DNA from: Amesomyces nigricolor
Lineage: Eukaryota > Ascomycota > Sordariomycetes > Sordariales > Chaetomiaceae
Direction of reading: 5' to 3'
NCBI GenBank assembly: GCA_004802645.1
Contig: SRKS01000004.1
Location: 1,550,001-1,614,000, forward strand
Length of the DNA stretch: 64,000 bases
In this document: piece by piece, positions 31,249 to 41,252 of the stretch
Position numbering within the stretch: position 1 is the stretch's first letter
Layout: each line of letters begins with the position of its first letter
Program-made: the position numbers and the translations under genes
The notes under the pieces: model-generated
Seen by the model: only the letters and a program-made list of their open reading frames with translations
Told to the model about the DNA's origin: nothing
The model's database searches: none

Positions 31249-33216
31249 ATGCCCCGAAAACTTGCGAATCCTTTCTCGTCGTCCAGCATGCCACAGTCCC
31301 AGAAGACGGCCGAGCGCCGACCTTCCCAGTCGAGGAGCAACCGCCTTGCAGGCTTCTTCACCAAGTCCAAGGAGCAACTCTCGACGCCGCAGACCGTCCA
31401 CCATCATCAGCCCGTCTCCCCATCCGTGGCCGCCTCTCTCCCGACAATCTCGCTGTCCAGCGAACTCACCAGCGACGAGTCCCCGACAACCCTCTTTGAA
31501 CCCCCATCTCTCGACGAAGCCCAGGCCCAGGAGCGCCGCGATGCCCAGTTTGGCCCCCTGCTTGACAAGAGCCACCTCTATGTCAGCGCCCACCAAGGAG
31601 GGCCGCTCGAGGTCCCCATCGAGGACGAGCCGGCATACTTTTACGTTCTCACCACCTACATCAGCTACCTGCTCCTGATCTTCTTCGGCCACGCGAGGGA
31701 TTTCTTCGGCAAGCGCTTCGGCGACAAGAAGCACTACAACAGTCTCAAAGCCCACAATGGCTATGCTCCGCTCAACGATGACTTCGACAACTTCTACGTC
31801 CGCCGCCTGAAGATGCGCCTCGACGACTGCTTCGCGAGGCCGACGACGGGTGTCCCTGGCCGCTACATCACCCTGATCGACCGCAAGTCCGACGACTTCA
31901 ACCGCACCTACAAGTACACGGGCACCCACACCCAGACCCTGAACGTCAGCTCGTACAACTACCTTGGTTTTGCCCAGTCCGAAGGCCCCTGCGCCGATGG
32001 TGTTGAGGAATGCGTCCGCAAGTCCGGCCTCAGCTACTCTAGCCCGCGTGCCGATTCCGGCACGTCAGAGCTTGTGCAAGAGGTTGAGCGCGAGGTGGCC
32101 CAGTTTGTCGGCAAGCCCGCCGCCATGGTCTTCTCGATGGGTTTCGTCACCAACGCCGGTTCCTTCCCCGCTCTCGTCTCCAAGGGCTGCCTCATCCTGT
32201 CCGACGAACTCAACCACGCCTCGATCCGCATCGGTGCTCGTCTCTCCGGCGCCGTCATCAGGTCATTCAAGCACAACGACATGGAGGATCTCGAGAAGAA
32301 GCTGCGCGAGGCCATCTCGCAGGGCCAGCCGCGCACCCACCGGCCGTGGAGGAAGATTCTGGTTGCCGTCGAGGGTCTCTACTCGATGGAGGGCACCATG
32401 GTCGACCTCCCCGGTGTGCTTGCTCTCAAGAAGAGGTACAAGTTCTTCCTGTACGTCGATGAGGCGCACAGCATTGGCGCGCTCGGCCCAAAGGGGCGCG
32501 GTGTGTGTGATTACTTCGGGATCGACCCTGCTGAGGTGGACATCCTCATGGGCACACTGACCAAGTCGTTTGGTGCCAACGGTGGCTACGTCGCGGGCGA
32601 GAAGCACATCATCGACGGGCTCCGGTTGAACAACGCGGCCACTCTCCTCGGCGAGTCGCCAACCCCGTCGGTCCTCATGCAGATCCTCACTTCGCTCCGC
32701 CTGATCACGGGCGAGATCGCGCCCGGCCAGGGCGAGGAGCGTCTCCAGCGCCTCGCTTTCAACTCGCGCTACCTCCGCCTCGGACTCAAGCGTCTTGGCT
32801 TCATCGTCTACGGACACGACGACTCGCCCATCATCCCCGTGGTCCTGTACCACCCGGGTAAGATGTCGGCCTTCAGCCACGAGATGCTCAAGCGCAAGAT
32901 CTCGGTCGTCGTCGTCGGCTACCCGGCCACGCCACTCATCAGCTCGCGCGCCCGCTTTTGCATCTCGGCCGCCCACAACAAGGAGGACATGGACCGCGTC
33001 CTGGCCGCCTGCGCCGAGGTCGGCCATCTGATCGATATCAAGTACTCGACCGGCATTGCCGGTGGGCAGGAACCCCTTCCCGAGGGTGTCACGGTCGAGA
33101 TGGAGAAGGAATGGCGCAAGGCGAACGGCCTGGAGGGTGTGGTTAAGCCGCCAAGGTGGAGCCTGGAGGATGTGATATCCAGCGGCGTGCAGGATGCCAA
33201 GGAGACTCTGAGGTGA
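31249..33216 (+). CDS. lcb2: Serine palmitoyltransferase subunit 2
   Basis: One exon encodes 655 residues, slightly longer than yeast LCB2 (561) because of a Ser/Gln-rich N-terminal extension of about 100 residues. A second in-frame ATG at 31288 is an alternative start. A single membrane segment (AYFYVLTTYISYLLLIFFG) lies at about 128-147. The PLP-dependent alpha-oxoamine synthase fold follows: NYLGFAQ, MGFVTNAGSFPALV, VDEAHSIGALGPKGRGV, and the PLP lysine in GTLTKSFGANGGY (Lys439). The GYPATPLISSRARFCISA segment is a family signature. With LCB1 in the ER membrane, the enzyme condenses serine with palmitoyl-CoA, the first committed step of sphingolipid synthesis. Lys439 shows this is the catalytic subunit; LCB1 lacks it. 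Codon bias is strong toward C-ending codons. Confidence 0.97.
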   Translation: MPRKLANPFSSSSMPQSQKTAERRPSQSRSNRLAGFFTKSKEQLSTPQTVHHHQPVSPSVAASLPTISLSSELTSDESPTTLFEPPSLDEAQAQERRDAQFGPLLDKSHLYVSAHQGGPLEVPIEDEPAYFYVLTTYISYLLLIFFGHARDFFGKRFGDKKHYNSLKAHNGYAPLNDDFDNFYVRRLKMRLDDCFARPTTGVPGRYITLIDRKSDDFNRTYKYTGTHTQTLNVSSYNYLGFAQSEGPCADGVEECVRKSGLSYSSPRADSGTSELVQEVEREVAQFVGKPAAMVFSMGFVTNAGSFPALVSKGCLILSDELNHASIRIGARLSGAVIRSFKHNDMEDLEKKLREAISQGQPRTHRPWRKILVAVEGLYSMEGTMVDLPGVLALKKRYKFFLYVDEAHSIGALGPKGRGVCDYFGIDPAEVDILMGTLTKSFGANGGYVAGEKHIIDGLRLNNAATLLGESPTPSVLMQILTSLRLITGEIAPGQGEERLQRLAFNSRYLRLGLKRLGFIVYGHDDSPIIPVVLYHPGKMSAFSHEMLKRKISVVVVGYPATPLISSRARFCISAAHNKEDMDRVLAACAEVGHLIDIKYSTGIAGGQEPLPEGVTVEMEKEWRKANGLEGVVKPPRWSLEDVISSGVQDAKETLR

Positions 33217-33938
33217 AGTCCGTCTTTCTTGACGGTGAGAGCGACGAGATGGGCAGTTGTAATTTTGATTAGCCAGGTACATATTCTCTTGTCGGAGTTT
33301 GGAGGGCAGGAGTTGGAGAGCCGGAGTTGGGGTGCAGGGGCCGGACAGCGTACCTTAGCTTTTGGAACAAGCTGGTTCTCAACTATTACGTGTGTGGTCT
33401 TGATGATGCATGGAAGGTTTAATGAGGACATCTGGGGGAATAGAATACATTAATTATGTGTCAACGGCTGTCTCTCCTGAGAATGTCCGCCATGTAATCG
33501 CCCATGTAATCGCCCGGTCAGGTCACGTGCTAACGCGTCCATTGTCTCGCGCGCTCTAACCCATGCTTCATCGTCATCGCTAGTCTTCCATTTCATTCTT
33601 CCTTGTAAAATTAATATACCATACTGAATTTCTTTTTAAGGAAGCGACAGAATTCTCATTGCAAACAGACTTGAAGCTTCGATTCGCCCCTTCAGAACTT
33701 CCTTATGTGACAAATCTTGCACTTTTGCAGGGATCGTTCACCTCGACTTCACCCACTTCACGCCTTCATCCTACACACCCTCCATCTCTTTCTCTTCTGG
33801 CCTCTTCTCATCTCAACAAAAGAGCTGAAACCAATCAACCTCACCATCCATTAATACAGTTATCTCTTTCTCACCCACCACCGAAAGAGCACCGAAAGAG
33901 CACAAAAACTCCTTCTCACCCATCAACTACAAGACAAG
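33217..33938. other. Intergenic region, LCB2 3' end and DUF4211 gene promoter
   Basis: This 722-base region is more AT-rich than its neighbours, especially near 33,605-33,640. It carries the 3' end of LCB2 and the promoter of the next plus-strand gene. No gene is seen. Confidence 0.55.
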
Positions 33939-35801
33939 ATGGTGAAACCAAACAAGGGCAAGCAACAAACCCTCGAGGCCACCCTTGGTAAGTAACCCCC
34001 ATCCTTACCGCCCGGTATCTCTCTCTCATCGAAGACTGACTAATGATCCCAGGCCGACCCCGCCTCAAACCACCCATCAAAACCCCCAGATCAAAGAAAA
34101 CCAGACCGTCGATGAACACCCCCGTGGCATCCAGCTCGCCTACTACGAGACGCCAACTACCACAGCCTTTTTCTTCGTCGCCGGCATCGTTTATGCGCTC
34201 GTCGCAGGTTGCTGGTGGTGGGTCGGCAAGGAAGCTGCAGCAGGGGAAGAGGAGGGCTGTGGCGTTTAAGGAGAGTGAGTCCGAGTCGGAGGATGAGTTG
34301 GCGCTTTCCGTGAGAGAAAGTGGGAAGAAGGAGAAAGGGGTGAAGAGGAAGGTTGAGAGTTCGTCCGGGTGGGAGGAAATGAAAGAGGAGGAAGAGGAGA
34401 GTGATGATATGCCACTGGTTACGCCCACGCACAAGCGCAAGCGGCGCGTGGTTGCTAGCGATAGCGACGACAGCGATGACCAGCCGCTTGTTTCGTCGCC
34501 TGTTAAGCGGCGGAGGCTTGTGCGGGGGGGTGCGGCGTTGAGTCCGGTGAAGGAGCAGAGCAGAGATGATGATGAACCTGCGCCTTCTTCGGCAAGAGCA
34601 AGAAGGAAGCCGATGAGCAAGAAGGAGAAGGCGAGGGAGCTGCTGAGGCGGAAGAGGGCTGGGGAGGTTATTGATGAGGGGGATGAGGAGGAGAGCAGTG
34701 AGGATGAGCCGCAGAGGGCGATGTACGACACGGATTCGGATAATCCCGCGTTGAGCGAGTTTGAGGATGAGGAGGGTGTTCTGGGGGATGATGTGGGCGC
34801 GAAGAAGGGCAAGAAGACCAAGGGCAAGGAAAAGACAAAGGCAAAGAAGAAGAAGATGAGAAAGGCCTCTGACGACGATCGCTCCGGCTCTGACGACAGC
34901 ATCGATGACTTCCTCGTCGATGACAGCGACGCGCCCCTCGGCATCCCCGAGGAAGTCTACATGAATATGCCCCTCGAGTTTACAGCACACTCGCACAAGC
35001 CGCTGAAGGAGCATTTCCGCGACGCCATAGAGTGGCTCGTGCAGTTCAAGATTAACCCGGGCTTTGCCGAGAAGGAGCACGCGCTGTACCGCATGGCCTG
35101 GAAGAAGCTGGACGACGAGGTGCGCGGCCTCGCCCAGTCCAAGTTTGCATCGTCCGCTTGGAAGGTCGATTTTACCATGGCGCTGCGTGCGCGGCCGTAT
35201 TACACCAGCGTGGACCTGCCTAAGGGGGATCTTCTCGAGATGCAGAGCTGTGGCGCGTGCGGGAGGAGCGGGCATCCGGCGAGGTAGGTCACCCACCACC
35301 TCCCCTAAATAACCACACCCGCCAACTAACCTCTCCAGACACATGATATCCTTCACCGGCATGCCCTACTACAAAGACACCACCAAACTCTCCCGCCTCC
35401 TCCAGCCCGTCGAAGTCGACTCCTCCTCTTCCTCCTCCTCCTCCCACCACGGCGACCAAGACCAAGACGAAGACGAAGACGGCAACCTCATCCCCAAGCC
35501 CTCCCGCGAATGGTTTGTCGGCAAGGTGTGCAACAGCAATGCCGAGACGGCCCACGATCTCATGCACTGGAAGCACGCCCTGCTCGACTGGGTCGACACC
35601 CAGCTGCACAAGGAAGGGTACATGGCGCCGTCCAAGCTGGCCGAGCGTGAGAGGATGCGACCCAAGAAGAAATACAAGGTGGTGGATGAGATCTTGCAGC
35701 GGTGGGTTGATACCGGGGTCGTGAAGGCGTTGTATGGGGATTTCAAGGGGACGGTGGAGAAGGCGAGGAATAAATCGACGGCGGGGAGGTTTGGGAGGTG
35801 A
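33939..35801 (+). CDS. DUF4211-domain nuclear-type protein
   Basis: Exons 33939-33987, 34053-35283 and 35339-35801 total 1,743 nt (580 residues) with intact frame. The N-terminal ~290 residues are disordered, with basic clusters (HKRKRR, VKRRRL, KKGKKTKGKEK) and acidic Ser-rich stretches, typical of a nuclear protein. The DUF4211 domain starts near DDFLVDDSDAPLGIPEEVYM (about residue 300) and runs to about 480. It includes a cluster, C416-x2-C419-x4-H424-x3-H428, that could bind zinc. The second intron splits codon 427, just before the last candidate ligand. An acidic serine/histidine linker follows, then a helical tail. The biochemical function of DUF4211 proteins is not known to me; a chromatin or DNA-related role is only inference from composition and the possible zinc site. 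Confidence 0.85.
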
Positions 35802-37244
35802 ATGGAAAGGGGTGGGAGGCAAAGTAGGATGGGGTTTGGCTAGGTGGAGGCCGAAGGATGCTGGGGGTTTTTCGGTTGCCAACAGTTGCGGTTGACTTTC
35901 CGGTGACATTGGAACGGCGTTTAACGGAGATGGATATGAGATTGACTAGCGTTGGCTTCGTCTGGGGCAGTTTCTGATGGTTACTGCGTCTCCGATTCTT
36001 GAGTTGAAGAATCGACAGAATGGACAGGAGAGTGAAGACTTTTGTATCGGAGTCAAGCCTATGATCACATTGCGTTGTAACCCGCGTCGAAGTGCTCTCC
36101 GGCCTCGAATTGTGTGCTTTCGTCTTCAGTCTTGTTAAACGATGATGGGGATCAGGCTCCAGTGTTATGATTTGAAATAACTCGAGTAAATTGCAATTGT
36201 TGAAAGTTTGATTCTAAAAAGCTGATTCTAAAAAGCTGATCCTAAGTTGTCTAACCTTCGCTCAACCTTCACTCGGGGTTTTTCAGATATTGCTCCACCC
36301 CGTGGCTTCTTAGGCAGCTCGTGATACCAACAACAGTCAACTCTCTTTTCTACACTCTATGACTCTCGAGTCGTAACCCCTTCGGAGGTATCTTTCTCTC
36401 AAGGACCAGGCCACTCGTTCGTCCACAATGAACTATCAGAGCAAAAGAGAGCAGAATTGCTCATCGGCCAGCTTTCTTTGCAAACAGTCAAAGGGAGTAC
36501 CCAGCTCTGAACCCCCCCGAGAGCCAAGGTGTCGTATTATCCAAAGGGGCCTTGATGGTTGTCTTCATTTCATGATTTTCAGGCCCATGCTTTTTCGGGA
36601 AGAGGGAACAACAACATGTCTTGTCTGCCAACGAAGGCAAGCAACGGTGTTATGAGATGTAGAAGACTCACAGGACACTGCCACAGACAGGGCATGATAA
36701 GAACCAGCGACACAGCAACACAACCAACACAGTAAAGGCAGTAAATAATATCGAGAAAATAATGTCCACGAAACAAAGACCGCTTGCCAACTCGACAGAA
36801 ACAAACCACCAAAACCATGCCATGCAGATGTGAGAGACAGAAACCCAACAAGACAAAATCCCCCCATCCATCCCACCCAACCAGCTCTGCTCAGACCTAC
36901 ACGCTTACAACAAACAAACCAACCAGCTAGCCAGAATAAAAGACAAAAAACCTCCTTTTGTTTTCCCAAGCTCTTCAAAGCCTACATCTGCAAACCAACA
37001 TCCAACAAAACGGACCACTTTCGTCCCCATCAGCAGGATAGACAGTGACAGAACCGCCATGGCGACATTCACGCTTACACGCTATGCTTCCACCAAAAAT
37101 ACCCCCTTCCCAACAAAACACACACACACATAGATAACTCCTCAAACACAATCCCAACATCCTCCTTCCCACTCAATCCACCCTCCCAACAACCCTCAAC
37201 TCACAATACCTCCCCTCCCCATCCCATTTCGTCCACAATACATC
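35802..37244. other. Convergent 3' intergenic region, DUF4211 gene and STE50
   Basis: The 1.4-kb region lies between two convergent genes. The right half (36,650-37,200) is strongly C/A-rich on the plus strand and so G/T-rich on the STE50 sense strand, consistent with a long 3' untranslated region. Open frames on the minus strand here are Trp/Cys/Val-rich translations of that bias and are not taken as genes. Confidence 0.55.
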
Positions 37245-38983
37245 CTAAATAATCCCCCCCGGCGGATCATACCCCATCCCCATCCCCCCCCCTCCTCCTC
37301 CTCCTCCCCCACCCATCGTCCCTCCCATCCCCATCCCCATCCCCATTCCCCCCCTCCCCCCAGCTCCCCCTCCCAACCCGGCACTCCCGGGCGCTTCCCC
37401 CACCCCGCCACCACCACCCCCATCCCCCACCGCCGCGGCCACCGGCGCATTATTCGTCTTCCTCAGCATAAACATAGGCTTCTTCCCCTCCTTATCCAGC
37501 TGCTTGAACAGAATCAGCGGCTTCTCGTCCAGCCCGAGACACCGCTCCTCGTTGCCATAGACGATGTACAGCGCGTACTGGTCCCAGGGGGCGTTGATCT
37601 GGTATTTTTTGAGGGCGGCGGGGAGGACTTTGTAGCAGGGGTCGTCCATGCTGACGCGGAAGGATTTGAAGATTTCGACGGAGGAGTTGCTGCTGCTGCT
37701 GTTGGAGTTGTTCGGGTTGGGGGTGTTGGGGTTGGGCGTGTCTGGGGCGGGGGTTTGGAGGCGGCGCGGGGCGGCGGATGATGAGGGGCCCTTGGCGCTG
37801 CCGGGTTGGGGGTTGGAGTAGTGGTCGGAGGGGTCGAAGGTTGAGCGGGAGGAGGAGGATGGTTGTTGTTGGGCGTCGGCGGAGCGGTAGGAGCGCGAGC
37901 CGAGCGTGGTGCCGGACATCATGCCTGTTGGTGGCGAGGTGGGCGAGGGCATGTTGGGGGAGGGGTAGGAGGGGGATATCGAAGAGCCGGTGCCGTTCAT
38001 GGCGGCGAGATGGGAGGAGGAGAGGACGGCACGTTCGGCGGCGCTGGAGGGATCGAGGGTCTGTTCGATTATGGAGCGGTCGTGGCTTGTTTGGAGGTGC
38101 GTTGGTGATGTGGCTTTGGGTGTTGTCCCGAGCATGATCCGTTTGGTTGAGTACTGGCGGTTTAGACTTGTTGATTGGGCGGTGGATGGCGTGGGCGCGG
38201 GTGGCGAGAGGGTGCTCTCGTAACCATTGTTAACGTTGGGTAGAGGTTGTTGCGCGTCTTTGGCCAACCGCAACGCTGGCAGCATGTCTTCTCGCAACCT
38301 CCTGAAGTCCTCGGTTAACCTGCGGAGGTCCTGCTCAGCGAGGGCCATGCGCTCGTCTCTAAGGCGCAGCTGTTCCACAAGGTGCTTGATATCTTTTAGT
38401 GTCGCGTTTGTCGACTGGGCTTCCGTCTCGGCGGCTGCGGCTTTTGTGTTAGAAAAACGTCCGCTCAAGCTGGCAACACCAGAGAATTTACTTAGTGGCA
38501 TGTAGTGGTCCGACTCGATAGGCACGTCCTGGGCCTTCTTGACATCATACACGGATTTGAGTATCGTCAGCCGGTGCCCGACGCTGCTGATTCCCATGGC
38601 TTTCAGGTCGTCATGTTGTAGGGCGACGAGAGCCTCGCCAACAATCTCGTTTTCTAACACATGAACTGTCAGCACCTGTTCCATGTCCCCGGGAGGCTAT
38701 CTGTCGGCCTACCTATAAACCTGTCTGCATATTGTTGGAGGCCTATGCTGGCGATAAAGTCGGCGCATTCCTCGGCGGTCCACTCGGATATGATGGTCTC
38801 GGGCAGGCGGTCGGCGCTGGAGCGGTAACCGTAGGTGGTGGGCGTGTGCTCGGCTGATGGTGGTTCGGAGTCGATGGGGGAGTGTTCGACGTCGGTGGCT
38901 GTTGGGGAGCTGCCGTGGATGTCTCGCTCGTACTCGTCGTCGGCATCTGATTCCGCATACGCGGTCCCCGAGTCGAAGTTCAT
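37245..38983 (-). CDS. ste50: STE50-type MAP kinase adaptor (SAM and Ras-association domains)
   Basis: Exons 38713-38983, 38492-38653 and 37245-38434 give 540 residues. The first join restores the SAM domain: EWTAEECADFIASIGLQQYA + DRFIENEIVGEALVALQHDD + LKAMGISSVGHRLTILKSVY (about 65-135). The second intron (57 nt, branch TCTAAC, acceptor CCGCAG) is stop-free and would add 19 residues if retained. A coiled-coil-like charged helix (LRLRDERMALAEQDLRRLTE) follows, then a Ser/Pro-rich linker. The Ras-association domain (about 395-470) includes FKSFRVSMDDPCYKVLPAAL and PLILFKQLDKEGKKPMFMLR. In known fungi STE50 bridges the MAPKKK STE11 to upstream kinases and GTPases in mating, osmotic and invasive signalling. 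The ~70-residue C-terminal tail is Gly/Met-rich and unusual. The start at 38983 is chosen because MNFDSGTAYAESDADDEYE resembles other filamentous-fungal members. Confidence 0.93.
37266..37350 (-). repeat. C-rich low-complexity tract encoding the Gly/Met tail of STE50
   Basis: On the plus strand this is a run of CCCCAT- and TCC-like units. Read on the coding strand it gives alternating Met-Gly units and a run of about ten glycines. The sense strand is G-rich and could form unusual DNA or RNA structure. Confidence 0.8.
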
Positions 38984-41252
38984 GGTTGGGTAGACGGGGG
39001 CCCTCACGGCCTGGGCTGCGGCGAGGGCCAGGGTGCCGGATGTGAAGTTGCTCCGGCGAGGGAGCAGGAGCTGGCGGGGTGGTTCAGGGTGGTCCGAGGA
39101 CTCGAAGGGTGCGGGAGTTCAGACCCGGCGAGAGACACCTCGACTTCGATAAGTGTGTAGCGGCGGCTCGGGATCTGACCGGGGCTTCTGGGTGGTCGAT
39201 CGACTGTCGAGGGCGGGCAGGATGAGGTGGTGGTCAACGAGGCCTTTCCCAGGATCGCAGCCGTGGATAGCCCCTCGATCTCGACGGACGCAGTCGCTGT
39301 GGGGCTGATCCGGGTGCGCTCGGCGGGTGACGGGGACTCGATCTGATGCGGAGGGGGTAGCCAGCGGCGGGAGGGCGGAGCTAGCAAGATGGCGATCGCG
39401 GAGGTCGTCGATGGGGGGCGGAGAGGAGGATGTTGACTGACGGACTGGCTGACTTGACTTGATTCGGCTGCGGGCTCAGGTGCTGTGGGCTGCTCCTCTG
39501 CTGTAGCCGCTCGCTTGGCCGCTGCGCAGCGGTGCCCTTCCCAACCCGTCCTAGCGCCGAATTTGCCCTCTTCGGTTGCTGGCCCCTGCCCAATTGCCCC
39601 ACACTTGCGACCTTGCGCCCCGGTCGTGGCCAGGGGATCCCGTTCAAGCTGCAGCAACTGCAACGAACAACAAGAAAGCTCCCACAGCCCGTCCAAGGAC
39701 CAGCCAGCATCCGACTTTCTTTTTGTTTTGCTCAACTGCAACTCTTTCAAGGCGCTTCTTAGTTAGTTCCCGCAGCCAGAAACAGGAACAACTTCTCGAC
39801 TTTTCATCCCGTCATGTGTTTGAGCCTTGGTCATGTGCTGACCGAGATCTGAGTCCCATGAGACGAAGCTCTCTCGACCAACAGCTAGTCCCCCCTCGGA
39901 CCTCTCATAATATCCATGTTAGCTCTCTTTCTTTGGCCATTATTGACAGCCGTTTGTCGACCGGACTCCCAAAGCACGCACCGCGAGTGGTTCGTCCTGC
40001 AGCGCCCCGCCCAATATTCCCATGTCTGCCCCTCGGCACCTGCCGCCTTGTGCATTTGAATTGGATCTACCGCCACCATCAAAGATGATGAGGCTTCGAT
40101 CTGCACTCGTTGTTGGACTAGATTTGCTGGCAGCATGCCTTTGAAAGTCTCCAATTTTACTTAGTCTCTACTCTGATCCCCTTTCATCCGGTCCCTCCGC
40201 ATTCACGATCTCCATATAATCGTCCACATATCGCTGCCCTCCATCACAGCCCCAGCCAGTGCTACCCTCAAATCCCAGACACCCAATTACACGCCCCAAA
40301 TACCCCCCAATCCTCTTACTCCCTCTCCTGCGAGAACCATCCAATCCATCCCATCCTCCTTCTCGAACAACGGTTCGCCCCAGAATCCCGCCAGGGCCGC
40401 GTGTCCCACACAACCAAATCAAGGCCAAGCCCTCGAAAAGCACACAGCCCAGCCCAGTCCCGGCTTTGAAACTCTCGGGTTCCTGGGTCACCCCGCGTTT
40501 CACCCCGGCCCGGCATGTCTCCCGCAGGGCAGGGATGTCGTGTGTATGTACCACTTAGGTGCTGACCTATGGGAGTTAAGAACATGCTTTTCGATGGGGG
40601 TTGTGGTGGTGAAACGGGGGGAGGGTTCTGGAAGGCGCTTGAGGGGATGGGATTCGAACTGGGACTCGGGTTGAAACAGGAGGGTGAGAGATAGAGCTTG
40701 TAGAGGTGCTTGTGCGGACAAGTGCAGGGCTCGCCGAGTCTAGGTCGGTGTAAGTCCCTACCTGGGTAGTGATCCCCGGCCGTTGTTTGGTAGCATAATG
40801 CCTCGGGGTGACTTGGAGGTTAGTGAGGCAAGGAGATGGAGGGTTGAAACGGAACAGAAAACGGTCTCCAAATGTGATCACCACTGCTTCGCTCATATCG
40901 CAATGGAGACGGGTTTGGTCAAGAGCCCTTCGTGGGATGCTGGGTCATTGAAAGATAGCGAGTTGTAGAGATTCCACGAAGGTACTTACAGAGAGCAATC
41001 AAACATACTCAAAAGTCTGAAGAAAGTCGTCTGGACGATCCGTTTGTTCATCAAATAAATAACCAAGGACATATATCACAACCATCGCCTTCAGCAGTAG
41101 ACCTATGCAAGCCATGCATTCCAAAAACCCACAAACAACAACCTTCCACCCATCCCCAACTCCCAACACCAAGCTGTTACCCAAACCACAACCCCCTTCT
41201 GCCCCGCTCAAACCTACACAAAAACAACCAACCCACGTAACAAAAGCAACCC
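38984..41252. promoter_or_regulatory. STE50 upstream region and 3' region of the next minus-strand gene
   Basis: This 2.3-kb gap contains the promoter and probably a long leader of STE50 (38,984 to about 39,800), which is open on the minus strand but Ser/Pro-rich without domains. It also contains the 3' end of the gene ending at 41253. No RNA gene was recognised; a GGATTCGAACT near 40,649 resembles a tRNA T-loop but has no cloverleaf around it. Confidence 0.5.

Noticed and set aside
32263..33282. 339-codon open frame opposite LCB2
   Set aside because: It is antisense to the conserved catalytic half of serine palmitoyltransferase; no domain is visible.
39004..39750. 248-codon minus-strand open frame upstream of STE50
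   Set aside because: It is Ser/Pro-rich without motifs and lies where the STE50 leader is expected; MNFDSGTAYAESDADDEYE at 38983 is a better start.
40645..40760. Possible minus-strand tRNA around GGATTCGAACT
   Set aside because: The T-arm bases do not pair and no A-box or acceptor stem is found upstream.
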